Shown: positions 1 to 7,183 of the stretch, one piece after another | Layout of the letters: every line of letters begins with the position of its first letter | How positions within the stretch are numbered: position 1 is the first letter of the stretch | From: JAQVSV01 sp041667045 | GTDB lineage: Bacteria > Elusimicrobiota > Elusimicrobia > Elusimicrobiales > Elusimicrobiaceae | Length of the DNA: 19,656 nt | Assembly: GCA_041667045.1 (NCBI GenBank) | Contig: JBAYFS010000022.1 | Coordinates: forward strand, 1 to 19,656 | Direction of reading: 5' to 3' | Made by a program: the position numbers and the translations under genes | The notes under the pieces: model-generated | Told to the model about the DNA's origin: nothing | The model's input: the letters and a program-made list of their open reading frames with translations, nothing else | The model's database searches: none

Positions 1-377
1 AGGCTATTTTCCCGTATCTCTGGCGCGAGCGCGCGGGCCGGGGCGCGAAGCTGTTTGTGAATATTACCAACGACGGTTGGTATCTCGACACCGCCGCGCC
101 GTACCAGCATTTCATAAGCAACGTTTTCCGGGCGGTTGAAAACGGCGTGCCGCTTCTGCGGTCGGCCAATACCGGCCTGTCCGGCTATATTGACGCGTAC
201 GGGCGGGTCCGTTCCGTCACGCGGCTCGGCGCGGAAACGGTGCTGTTCGCGGAAATGGAACCGGCTTTGCCTGGCTATACTTTTTATTCGCGGAGCGGAG
301 ATTTTTTTGCGTTTGTGTGCGCGGTGTTCCTTGCCGCGCTTGGACTGAGAATATGGCGAAAAAAATTGCGCGCGTGA
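1..377 (+). CDS. lnt: Apolipoprotein N-acyltransferase, C-terminal end (5' truncated by window edge)
   Basis: Lnt transfers the third acyl chain to the N-terminal cysteine of lipoproteins at the inner membrane. Only the last ~124 codons are present; the first complete codon in frame is at base 3, so the GTG at 57 is an internal Val codon and not a start. What is seen is the end of the nitrilase-type catalytic domain: a TNDGW motif, then APYQH, RAVENG and SANTGLS blocks in family order. They are followed by a hydrophobic C-terminal segment (DFFAFVCAVFLAALGLRIW) that matches the last transmembrane helix of Lnt, and a basic tail. By alignment with the E. coli enzyme, the catalytic Cys should lie a few residues before the left edge. 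The next gene starts inside this one (25-base overlap), which suggests cotranscription. It implies a lipoprotein-making, probably diderm cell, in keeping with the lipoprotein encoded at 11210-12709. Confidence 0.9.
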   Translation, partial: AIFPYLWRERAGRGAKLFVNITNDGWYLDTAAPYQHFISNVFRAVENGVPLLRSANTGLSGYIDAYGRVRSVTRLGAETVLFAEMEPALPGYTFYSRSGDFFAFVCAVFLAALGLRIWRKKLRA

Positions 378-1279
378 TTTCCAGCCCGCGCTACTGCGTG
401 TACAACGCGGGCCACGTCTTTAAAAACGGCAAGTTTTACCAGGCCGCTTTGGAGCTGGTTTCGCGCGGGCTTATCGAGCGCAGCCAGATTGCCGAGCCTG
501 AACCGCCCGGACGCGATATCCTTCTGCTTGCGCACACGGGCGGGTGGATTGATAAAATCCTTATGGGCCACCTGAGCGAAGAAGATGTAAGAAAGGCCGA
601 GCATCCGTTTGACCGGGCTATCTCGAAAGCGCACTGCCTGTCCTGCGCCGGTTCGGTCATGGCGGTTAAAGACGCGCTGGAAACCGGGATCGGCCTGCAC
701 GCGGGAGGGGGCGGGCATCACGCGTTCCGCGATCATGGCGAGGGGTTTTGTTTTTTAAACGATATCGCCATAGGCGTTAATTACGCCAGAAAATTTTCCG
801 CCGTGCGCCGGGCCGCCGTGATTGACCTTGACGTGCATCAGGGCAACGGCACGGCCGCTATTTTCGGGGACGAAAAAGAGGTGTTCACTTTTTCCATGCA
901 TCAGGCGGATCTTTTTCCGGACACTAAAACCGGCGGTGATCTGGATATCGAAGTGAAGGCCGGAACCGCAATGGCGGCATACGCCGCGCTGCTGGAAGAA
1001 GGGCTCGCGCGCGTTCTGGACGGGCATAAGCCGGAGTTTGTAATGTATCTCGCCGGGGCCGACTGCTGCGAACGGGACCGGCTGGGCGGACTTAAATTAA
1101 CCATCGCGGATTTGCGCCGGCGCGATGAAATGGTTTTTTCGGCCTGTCTGCGGCGGCATATCCCGGTCGCGGCGGCGCTGGGCGGCGGCTACGCTCAGGA
1201 CATGCGGGACATCGTGGCCGTTCACGCCAACACGCTTGAAGCGGCGCTGAAGATTTTTAAATTAACAAAAGGAAGATAA
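353..1279 (+). CDS. Histone deacetylase-fold (AcuC/HDAC-like) zinc amidohydrolase
   Basis: A 308-residue protein of the arginase/deacetylase superfamily. Bacterial members remove acetyl groups from protein lysines (AcuC on acetyl-CoA synthetase) or polyamines; the substrate here is unknown. All active-site blocks are visible: the His-His pair in GGGGHHAF (H122, H123), the zinc ligands D160 and H162 in DLDVHQGNGT, the third ligand D237 in AGADCCERDRLGG, and the transition-state Tyr in ALGGGY (Y280). It should therefore be an active hydrolase. It has no signal peptide or membrane segment, so it is cytoplasmic. I chose the ATG at 353 rather than the GTG at 317: it gives the natural length and the short MAKKIARVIS start. 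It overlaps the end of lnt by 25 bases and is followed two bases later by prfB, so it sits inside the operon. The order lnt-deacetylase-prfB gives no clear clue to its target. Confidence 0.85.
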   Translation: MAKKIARVISSPRYCVYNAGHVFKNGKFYQAALELVSRGLIERSQIAEPEPPGRDILLLAHTGGWIDKILMGHLSEEDVRKAEHPFDRAISKAHCLSCAGSVMAVKDALETGIGLHAGGGGHHAFRDHGEGFCFLNDIAIGVNYARKFSAVRRAAVIDLDVHQGNGTAAIFGDEKEVFTFSMHQADLFPDTKTGGDLDIEVKAGTAMAAYAALLEEGLARVLDGHKPEFVMYLAGADCCERDRLGGLKLTIADLRRRDEMVFSACLRRHIPVAAALGGGYAQDMRDIVAVHANTLEAALKIFKLTKGR

Positions 1280-1281
1280 CA

Positions 1282-2415
1282 ATGGCACAGGAACACTTGG
1301 AGTTTTCGGACGTGGAAAATCTGCTTTCGTCGCTAGGGAAAAAAATGGCGACTTTGGAAACACTGCTCAATATCCCCGTAAAAAAAGCGGAGATAGCGAA
1401 AAAAGAAGACGAAACCACGGCGGACGGTTTTTGGAACGACACGCGCGCGGCGGGCCTCATTTCAAAAGAACTGGCGGATTTGAAATGGGAAGTCTCGCGG
1501 TTCGCGAAAACCAAAGCCCAACTGGAAGACGCGTCCGTCCATTGCGAGCTGGCCCGCGAAGCGGGCGAGCGGCAGGACCTGCAGGAAATCATGGCGAATG
1601 CGCGGGCGGTCGAAAAAACCGTCGAGGAAATAGATTTCGAACTGAAACTTTCCGGCCCCAACGACAAGTGCGGCGCGATTTTAAGCCTGCACGCCGGAGC
1701 GGGCGGCACGGAAGCCTGCGACTGGGCCGACATGCTTTTGCGCATGTACCAGCGCTGGGCTGAAAAACGCGGCTTTGAATTCAAGATCACGGATATTCTT
1801 CCCGGCGAAGAGGCCGGCGTGAAAAACGTTTCCGTGATAGTGGAAGGCAAATACGCCTATGGCTATCTTAAAAGCGAAATGGGCGTGCACCGGCTGGTGC
1901 GCGTTTCGCCGTTCGACGCGAACAAGCGGCGCCACACTTCGTTCGCTTCGTGCGACATTCTGCCGCAGCTTGAGGACGATATTGATATAAAAATCGAGGA
2001 CAAGGACATAAAGTTCGACACCTTCCGCGCGGGCGGCGCGGGCGGGCAGAACGTCAATAAAGTGGAAACGGCGGTCCGGATAACGCATATCCCCTCGGGC
2101 GTGGTTATCGCGTGCCAGAGCGAACGCTCCCAGCATCAGAACCGGGAAACGGCGATGAAGATGCTCAAAGCCCGCCTCTACGAAATGGAGCTTGACAAAA
2201 AACGCTCCGAGGCGGAACGCCATTACGGCGAGAAGGGCGCGATAGGCTGGGGCAGCCAGATACGCTCTTATGTGTTCATGCCGTACCAGATGGTCAAGGA
2301 CTTGAGGACCGACTGCGAAACCTCCGACATCGGCGGCGTGATGGACGGCAATCTGGACCCGTTTATGCAGGCTTATCTGGAATGGCTGATTTCAAGGAAC
2401 CAGAAACAATCATGA
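1282..2415 (+). CDS. prfB: Peptide chain release factor 2
   Basis: RF2 reads UGA and UAA stop codons in the ribosomal A site and triggers peptide release. The 377-residue length and domain order fit the family: an N-terminal helical domain, the anticodon-like SPF tripeptide in RVSPFDANKRRH, and the GGQ motif in FRAGGAGGQNVNK that reaches the peptidyl-transferase centre. SPF, rather than PxT, identifies RF2 and not RF1. The ATG at 1282 has a good ribosome binding site (AAAGGAAG) upstream. The frame is open throughout, with no internal TGA and no CTTTGAC slippery site near codon 26, so this prfB lacks the autoregulatory +1 frameshift found in many bacteria. Its own stop is TGA and overlaps the start of the next gene (ATGA). 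Confidence 0.97.
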   Translation: MAQEHLEFSDVENLLSSLGKKMATLETLLNIPVKKAEIAKKEDETTADGFWNDTRAAGLISKELADLKWEVSRFAKTKAQLEDASVHCELAREAGERQDLQEIMANARAVEKTVEEIDFELKLSGPNDKCGAILSLHAGAGGTEACDWADMLLRMYQRWAEKRGFEFKITDILPGEEAGVKNVSVIVEGKYAYGYLKSEMGVHRLVRVSPFDANKRRHTSFASCDILPQLEDDIDIKIEDKDIKFDTFRAGGAGGQNVNKVETAVRITHIPSGVVIACQSERSQHQNRETAMKMLKARLYEMELDKKRSEAERHYGEKGAIGWGSQIRSYVFMPYQMVKDLRTDCETSDIGGVMDGNLDPFMQAYLEWLISRNQKQS

Positions 2416-3494
2416 AAGACACTATAATAAAGAAAGTTTCCGTGCGGCCTCTGGTCGCCGCGCTTAACCAGCCTTTTAAAATTGCCAGCGGCGCGCACAC
2501 AAGGCTCGATAACGCGTTCATTGAACTGGAAACCGCGTCCGGCGTGCGCGGCTGGGGCGAGGCCGCCCCCGCCAGCCATATTACCGGCGAAACGGCGGAA
2601 GCCACTTTGTCCGCGCTTAAAACCATAGCGCATGACCTCAAAGGCGCGGATTGCGCGGATTATGTGAAAGTGCTGTATTCCCTGCGGGAAAAATATGCCG
2701 ACAATCCCTGCGCCGTGGCGGGCGCGGAAATGGCGGTTTTGGACGCGCTGTGCCGCAATGTAAGAATTCCGTTCCGCGCTTTTTTCGGTTCCGGGCGGGA
2801 AGACCTCAGGATTGATATGACGGTGGTTATCGGCTCCGTGGACGAGGCCGCGGTTAACGCCGCCGCGATTTATAAACGGGGCATCCGCGCTTTCAAAATA
2901 AAAGTGGGCGGCGATTTTGACCTGGACCTAAACCGCGTGCTGGCGGTTAACGAAGTATCGGGCGGCTGCCCGGTGTATCTGGACGCGAACGAGGGTTTTT
3001 CGGCGGAGGACTCGCTAGGTTTTCTTAAAACTCTTAAAAAACACGGCGTTGTCCCGGCTTTTTACGAACAGCCGGTCCCGCGCGGGGATTGGGACGGCCT
3101 TAAAAAAGTTTCCCGCTATGCCCGGACCATAGGCTGCTGTGTGGGAACGGATGAAACGGTCCAGAAACTGCCTGACGCCGTCCGCGTTATAAAGGAGAAG
3201 GCGGCCTGCGGGATTAATATCAAAACCATGAAATTCGGTTTTCTGGGTTCGCGCGAACTGGCGCGGCTGGCGCTCGGCGCGGGACTTAAGCTGATGATCG
3301 GCGGCATGATGGAAAGCGCGCTTTCGATGACGGCATCCGCGCATCTGGCGTCCGGTATAGGCGGATTCAGTTTTATTGATCTGGACACTCCTCTGTTCGT
3401 AAAGGATAAAATAATGGCGGGTTCTCCGCTGGCTTCTGATGGTGTTTACAAGCTTGGCAAAATCAGGGCCGGTATAGGAGTGAGTCCGGTCTGA
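2412..3494 (+). CDS. Dipeptide epimerase (L-Ala-D/L-Glu epimerase-like, enolase superfamily)
   Basis: A 360-residue enzyme of the muconate-lactonizing subgroup of the enolase superfamily. The best-known members epimerise L-Ala-D-Glu from recycled murein peptides; other members act on other dipeptides, so the exact substrate is inferred. Seen: the catalytic KIK (K162, K164), metal ligands D191 in DANEGF, E219 in YEQPV and D247 in GTDET, and the second-face catalytic Lys K271 in NIKTMKFG. The capping-domain sequence before residue 130 (QPFKIASG, VRGWGEAAP) also fits. I took the ATG at 2412, which overlaps the prfB stop as ATGA and has AGGA at 2394-2397 upstream. The in-frame ATG at 2382 would overlap prfB by 34 bases and has no better support. 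Coupling to prfB suggests constitutive expression. Confidence 0.88.
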   Translation: MKDTIIKKVSVRPLVAALNQPFKIASGAHTRLDNAFIELETASGVRGWGEAAPASHITGETAEATLSALKTIAHDLKGADCADYVKVLYSLREKYADNPCAVAGAEMAVLDALCRNVRIPFRAFFGSGREDLRIDMTVVIGSVDEAAVNAAAIYKRGIRAFKIKVGGDFDLDLNRVLAVNEVSGGCPVYLDANEGFSAEDSLGFLKTLKKHGVVPAFYEQPVPRGDWDGLKKVSRYARTIGCCVGTDETVQKLPDAVRVIKEKAACGINIKTMKFGFLGSRELARLALGAGLKLMIGGMMESALSMTASAHLASGIGGFSFIDLDTPLFVKDKIMAGSPLASDGVYKLGKIRAGIGVSPV

Positions 3495-3523
3495 TTCCAG
3501 TTTCCGGTACCGGGATATAAATT

Positions 3524-4675
3524 ATGCAAACGGCAGACTCAATCCGCAGTAAAATGTTTTCGGCCCTGCTTTACGCGGGACTGGCCCTGCTGGTTATAAC
3601 ACCCGTTTCGCTTGCGCTCGCGGGAAAAGAGCTGAGCTTTGTTTACCCGCTGGCCTGGTCTTTATTCGCGGCGGCAACGGCTTTCGGCATAGCGTATACG
3701 GGCAGGGTTTCCGGTTTCAGGCGCGTTTTTTTCACGGTTTCAGCGGCGGCTTTTTTGTTCCGGCTTAAAGGCGGGCTTTTAACTGGCGATACGCTTGGCT
3801 ATTGTTTCGACGCTGTTGCGCGCAATGTGCCCTACTGCCATATTTCGATGGCCTCTTTTCTGCCCGAGCGGGCGCACGAGCAATATATAGCGATGAAAAT
3901 CGGCTACTGGGATATATTCTGGGGCGCGCTGAAACTGGCCGGAGTGTGGCTGCTGGCGACTTTGGCGATAGGCCCGGCCTGGTGTTCGTGGGTGTGTTGT
4001 TTCGGCGGGATAAACGACGGCTTTTCAGCCATTGTCCGCCGTCCTCTGATAAAATCCGGCAAATGGGCCGTCACGCTGCGCGATATGCCCGCCGCGCTTC
4101 TTATTTTCATGCTGCTGGCTTCTCTCGCCTACGCCACGCCGGTGTTCTGCCAGTGGTTCTGCCCGCTTAACGTGCCCACCGCGTTTGCGGACCCGGCGGT
4201 AATGTCCGCGGTAATGAAATACGCGCTGACCGCCGCCGGAATAATCGCGCTGGCAATCGCGCCGCTGCTTACCGGCAAAAAGATTTTCTGCGCCTACCTC
4301 TGCCCATTCGCCGCATGGCAGGCTTTGTGGGGGAAATTAAGCCCTTTCCGGATTAAAACGGACGCGGCAAACTGCGTTAACTGCGGCCTTTGCGCCGCCG
4401 CTTGCCCCATGAATGCCATGAAGCGTTCGCCCGAAGGCAAACCAGAACCAGGCGCGTACTGCAACATGTGCGGGGAATGCGTTTCAGCCTGTCCGCGCGG
4501 AGGCTTGCGTTATACGGTAGCCGGAACCGCTCTGCCTGCCAGAACCGGGATTTTCGGAAGCCTGTTTACGGCTGAAAAACTGCACACCTTCGCCGCATTG
4601 GTTTTGGGGGCGGCGTTTTCCTCGCTGTGGGCTCCGGCGGCGATAAAAAAAGCTTTTGAACTGGTTTTTAAATGA
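3524..4675 (+). CDS. NapH/MauN-like membrane polyferredoxin
   Basis: A 383-residue integral membrane Fe-S protein, likely passing electrons across or along the membrane. Hydrophobic segments lie near residues 13-33, 40-58, 138-150, 188-205, 232-250 and 353-372. Two classical [4Fe-4S] ferredoxin motifs face one side: C284/C287/C290/C294 and C313/C316/C319/C323. The membrane part holds the CxxxC pairs typical of NapH/MauN proteins: C154/C158 in WCSWVCC, C209/C213 in FCQWFCP and C256/C260 in FCAYLCP. At the first pair the usual Cys-Pro is Cys-Cys (C158, C159). There is no catalytic nitrate- or amine-oxidising subunit nearby, so the NapH likeness gives only the fold. It lies 29 bases after the epimerase with a weak binding site, and overlaps the next gene by ATGA. 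Together with the SafE-like neighbour and the convergent DUF362-ferredoxin it forms a likely redox module. Confidence 0.8.
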   Translation: MQTADSIRSKMFSALLYAGLALLVITPVSLALAGKELSFVYPLAWSLFAAATAFGIAYTGRVSGFRRVFFTVSAAAFLFRLKGGLLTGDTLGYCFDAVARNVPYCHISMASFLPERAHEQYIAMKIGYWDIFWGALKLAGVWLLATLAIGPAWCSWVCCFGGINDGFSAIVRRPLIKSGKWAVTLRDMPAALLIFMLLASLAYATPVFCQWFCPLNVPTAFADPAVMSAVMKYALTAAGIIALAIAPLLTGKKIFCAYLCPFAAWQALWGKLSPFRIKTDAANCVNCGLCAAACPMNAMKRSPEGKPEPGAYCNMCGECVSACPRGGLRYTVAGTALPARTGIFGSLFTAEKLHTFAALVLGAAFSSLWAPAAIKKAFELVFK

Positions 4676-5286
4676 CCGCTCTGTTTTCCGAAGGGTTTCT
4701 GCTCGGCCTCTCCACCGGTTTTTACTGTCTGGGCGCGTGTCTGCCCGCTTTGCTTCCTTATATGCTGGCGGAAGGCCGGAATGTTTGGAAAACCAATTTA
4801 TACATATTCGCGCAGTTCCTTATAGGCCGGCTTGCCGCGTATTTGTTGTTCGCCGTTCTGGCGACGCTCGCTGGCAAAGCCGGAAAATATGAAATGCCGC
4901 ATTGGGTTCTGCCCGCGGGTCTGTGCGCGTGCGGCGCGCTGATGGTTTTTCTGGCTCTGGCGCGGGTGAAAGGGGAAGGCCCCTGTCTGATGAAAAAAGA
5001 CCTGAACCCCTTTTTCAAACGCCTGCCGCTGGCTTTGGGATTTGTTACGGGCATAAACATATGCCCGCCTTTCGCGGCAGGTTTTCTGCGGCTTATGGAA
5101 CTGGCCGACACGGCGAAGGGAATATCCTATTTCCTCGGCTTTTACGCCGCGACCTCGCTGTTCATGTCTCCGGTGCTGCTGGGCACTCCGTGGATAAAAA
5201 CCCGAGCGCGGGAAATAGGCCGCCTTACTCTGCTTCTGGCAGGCATATGGTATTGCGGGCGCGGAGCTTTGGAATTACTGCACTAA
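4672..5286 (+). CDS. CcdA/SafE-like membrane protein (DsbD transmembrane-domain family)
   Basis: A 204-residue, very hydrophobic protein with about six membrane segments arranged as two related halves. The first half begins LGLSTGFYCLGACLPALLPY (C19, C23), the second LGFVTGINICPPF (C131). This small Gly-Cys-Pro duplicated pattern is that of the CcdA/DsbD membrane domain and the SafE (TauE-like) family. In CcdA/DsbD a Cys from each half forms the pair that carries reducing equivalents from cytoplasmic thioredoxin outward. C19 or C23 with C131 could do the same, but that is inference. Translation is coupled to the polyferredoxin gene by an ATGA overlap, so the two are probably made in equal amounts and may act together. 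It ends 10 bases from the end of the convergent DUF362 gene, with no terminator visible between them. Confidence 0.75.
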   Translation: MTALFSEGFLLGLSTGFYCLGACLPALLPYMLAEGRNVWKTNLYIFAQFLIGRLAAYLLFAVLATLAGKAGKYEMPHWVLPAGLCACGALMVFLALARVKGEGPCLMKKDLNPFFKRLPLALGFVTGINICPPFAAGFLRLMELADTAKGISYFLGFYAATSLFMSPVLLGTPWIKTRAREIGRLTLLLAGIWYCGRGALELLH

Positions 5287-5296
5287 GCGAAAACCC

Positions 5297-6376
5297 TTAT
5301 TCTACTTCAATCAGCCGGTACTGCCTGCTGCCAAGGCCCAGCGTTTCGGCATATTCAAGCGCGTGCTGGCCGGAAACGCCGTTTTCATGCTGGAAGGCGT
5401 CGGGCAGACCGGCTTTTTTGTTAACCATGTCAAAACTGGCCTGATCGAGAGCCACGGGGTCGTTAGACGCCAGTATGCCCACATCGCCTATGAAAGGCTT
5501 GGGGGCGGTGGCGCTGCAGTCGCAAAACTTTGAAATATTCATGGCGAGATTTATGTAGGCGAACTTCCCGCGCGAGGTTACTCCGCGCGCGTATTCGGCC
5601 AGTTTTTCCTGAAAAACCGGTCCTTTGGTAGGGCCGGAAGCCGCTTCCACCGCGTTGAACGGGCAGTAGGATTTACACTTGCCGCATCCGATGCATTTTG
5701 CGCGGTCAATATTAAAATTCTCGTCAATCGCGTCCACGGGGCACACACGGCGGCAGGTGCCGCATTTCATGCACCGCCCGCGCACGATGTTCGGTATCTG
5801 ACCGGAATGCTGAACCCGCTTGCCGGTTTGCGAACCGAACCCCATGGCAAGATTTTTTATCGTCCCGCCGAACCCGCTGGTGCCGTGTCCTTTGAAGTGG
5901 GAAATAACAAGGAAAGAATCGTACTTCGCCATGCCTTTGCCCACATAAACCTTGTCGAAATAGCGGCCTTTGCAGGGCATGGTTGTTTCGCCTTCGCTGT
6001 CTAAAATGTCTATGGGCGCGTAAGTCCAGCCGTGTTCCCGCGCGGTCTGCAAATGGCTTTTTGTGTCGCCGCGCGAACCGCCGTAAATGGTGTTGGTTTC
6101 AACGAAAGTGCCTTTAAGGTTGGTGACAAGTTTTTCAAGCAGGGCGGGGGGAATGTAATTTTCGTTGCCCGCTTCGCCGAAATGTATTTTCACGCCGAGC
6201 TTGCCTTCGGGTTTGAAACCCAGCTTGTTGTATAACTCCACAAGCTTGGTGGAACTGATCTCGCGGGAGAAATAGACTATCGGCCTGTCATCCGTTTCGG
6301 CCATGGCGGCCATAAGCCACATAGCTCCGAACAGGCCCAAAAACGGTACGAGCAGACGCAAAAAGTGCTTTTTCAT
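5297..6376 (-). CDS. Exported DUF362 protein with two [4Fe-4S] ferredoxin motifs
   Basis: A 359-residue protein: N-terminal hydrophobic segment (residues 5-26, ending AMA before ETDD), DUF362 domain, then an inserted bacterial ferredoxin unit. The clusters are C202/C205/C208/C212 and C228/C231/C234/C238, followed by the conserved DUF362 C-terminal part (SNDPVALDQASFD). The family is common in anaerobes, but its chemistry is not established, so only electron transfer is inferred. The hydrophobic segment may be a cleaved Sec signal or an anchor; either would place the Fe-S domain outside the cytoplasm. I chose the ATG at 6376 because GGAGAGAG lies just upstream and the predicted -10 element sits on top of the alternative ATG at 6433. 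The longer version would add RRRFLE, a Tat-like motif (see findings). It is convergent with the polyferredoxin and SafE-like genes. Confidence 0.8.
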   Translation of the reverse strand: MKKHFLRLLVPFLGLFGAMWLMAAMAETDDRPIVYFSREISSTKLVELYNKLGFKPEGKLGVKIHFGEAGNENYIPPALLEKLVTNLKGTFVETNTIYGGSRGDTKSHLQTAREHGWTYAPIDILDSEGETTMPCKGRYFDKVYVGKGMAKYDSFLVISHFKGHGTSGFGGTIKNLAMGFGSQTGKRVQHSGQIPNIVRGRCMKCGTCRRVCPVDAIDENFNIDRAKCIGCGKCKSYCPFNAVEAASGPTKGPVFQEKLAEYARGVTSRGKFAYINLAMNISKFCDCSATAPKPFIGDVGILASNDPVALDQASFDMVNKKAGLPDAFQHENGVSGQHALEYAETLGLGSRQYRLIEVE

Positions 6377-6431
6377 TAATACTCTCTCCAAAAACCGGCG
6401 GCGCAAAACACGCGGCGCGGGACATAACAAC

Positions 6432-6440
6432 ATTATACCA
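6432..6440 (-). promoter_or_regulatory. Extended -10 promoter for the DUF362 gene
   Basis: Read on the - strand the sequence is TGGTATAAT, a perfect TGn extended -10 element. The -35 region (TTCGGT at 6455-6460, 17-base spacer) is poor, which an extended -10 can offset. A start near 6425 would leave a leader of about 49 bases before the ATG at 6376, carrying the GGAGAGAG binding site. Confidence 0.6.
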
Positions 6441-6522
6441 ATGCAACCCGGTTAACCGAATAAAATGCCGCTGCCGTTTTGCAAAACAGGCGTCCGCGCT
6501 GCGCGCGTGTTAGCGCGGTCTG

Positions 6523-6550
6523 TTAAAAAGGGCGGGTATTGTGCTATAAT
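6523..6550 (+). promoter_or_regulatory. Promoter for rplM-rpsI (extended -10)
   Basis: TGCTATAAT at 6542-6550 is a perfect extended -10. TTAAAA at 6523-6528 matches four of six -35 bases with a 16-base spacer. The predicted start near 6557 gives a leader of about 170 bases before rplM. The promoter is back-to-back with the DUF362 promoter about 110 bases away. Confidence 0.65.
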
Positions 6551-6725
6551 AACCAGTAGCGGAAAGCGCGAAGTTTTTTTGGTCTTGCCCCAGACCGTCA
6601 GTGCGGTGGAAAATCGTCTCTATACCCGAGTTAAGATTTTCATTTCAAGCCGCGAGCGTGAGCCGGAAACCGGCATAGCGCTTTGTTTTGCGCCGTCCGT
6701 GGAGATTAAATTAAAAGAGCGGAAT
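6551..6725 (+). promoter_or_regulatory. Structured 5' leader of rplM (candidate ribosomal-protein autoregulation site)
   Basis: This is the rest of the 349-base gap between the DUF362 gene and rplM. The reading frame of rplM stays open back to 6465, but the upstream part crosses the promoter and resembles no L13 sequence, so I treat it as untranslated. Visible hairpins: GGTCT (6581-6585) with AGACC (6592-6596), and a stronger one with inner stem GCCGG-AAA-CCGGC (6662-6674) and outer stem AGCG (6655-6658) with CGCT (6679-6682). The outer stem competes with a GCGC/GCGC pairing (6678-6681 with 6690-6693). Ribosomal-protein operons often carry leaders bound by their own product; L13 leaders are known in Firmicutes. 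No homology to those can be claimed here. Confidence 0.35.
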
Positions 6726-7181
6726 ATGCATAAGACATACTTACCTACAGTAGCTGAAGTTGAAGCCGCGCGGAAATGGCATTTTATTGACGCTTCGTCC
6801 GACACACTCGGAAGAGTCGCCACCAAAGTAGCCACCCTTCTCGCCGGAAAGAACAAGAAATTTTACGCCCCGCATATGGACTGCGGCGATTTCGTCGTCA
6901 TCACCAATGCCGCGAACTTGCGGGTTACCGGAAACAAGCTCGAAGATAAATTCTACTTCAAGCACACCGGCTATAAGGACGGGGCAAAAGTCACGCCGTT
7001 CAAACGGCAGATGGAAAAAGATCCCACCAAGATTTTTGAGCTTGCCGTTAAACGGATGCTTGATTCAAACAAGCTTCGCGCGCCCAGGCTCAGACGGCTC
7101 AAAGTGTACGCCGGCAGCGAACATCCGTTTGCGCATCTCCTGGTTGAAAAGAAGGAAATCGCCTCAGGGAAGGAAAGTTGA
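6726..7181 (+). CDS. rplM: 50S ribosomal protein L13 (uL13)
   Basis: A 151-residue primary 23S rRNA-binding protein of the large subunit. Family blocks are in order: WHFIDASSDTLGRVAT near the N terminus, then LLAGKNKKFYAPHMDCGDFV, VTGNKLEDKFYFKHTGYKDG and, near the C terminus, RLKVYAGSEHPFAH. It is slightly longer than the 142-residue E. coli protein because of a short N-terminal extension and a basic tail (VEKKEIASGKES). The ATG at 6726 places the L13 start correctly; its binding site (AGAGCGGA) is weak, which may fit control through the leader. The next gene, rpsI, starts two bases after the stop. This is the usual rplM-rpsI pair. Confidence 0.97.
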   Translation: MHKTYLPTVAEVEAARKWHFIDASSDTLGRVATKVATLLAGKNKKFYAPHMDCGDFVVITNAANLRVTGNKLEDKFYFKHTGYKDGAKVTPFKRQMEKDPTKIFELAVKRMLDSNKLRAPRLRRLKVYAGSEHPFAHLLVEKKEIASGKES

Positions 7182-7183
7182 TT

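Noticed and set aside
317..352. Alternative GTG start of the deacetylase at 317
   Set aside because: It would add 12 residues from the lnt coding overlap with no family match. The ATG at 353 is a better start.
57..377. A complete small gene starting at GTG 57
   Set aside because: The frame continues upstream to the window edge with Lnt-like residues, so this is the tail of lnt.
5287..5296. Terminator between the convergent SafE-like and DUF362 genes
   Set aside because: Only ten bases separate the stops and no inverted repeat with a T tract is visible.
6465..6725. In-frame 87-codon N-terminal extension of rplM
   Set aside because: It crosses a strong extended -10 promoter and does not resemble L13. 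The ATG at 6726 gives the normal protein.
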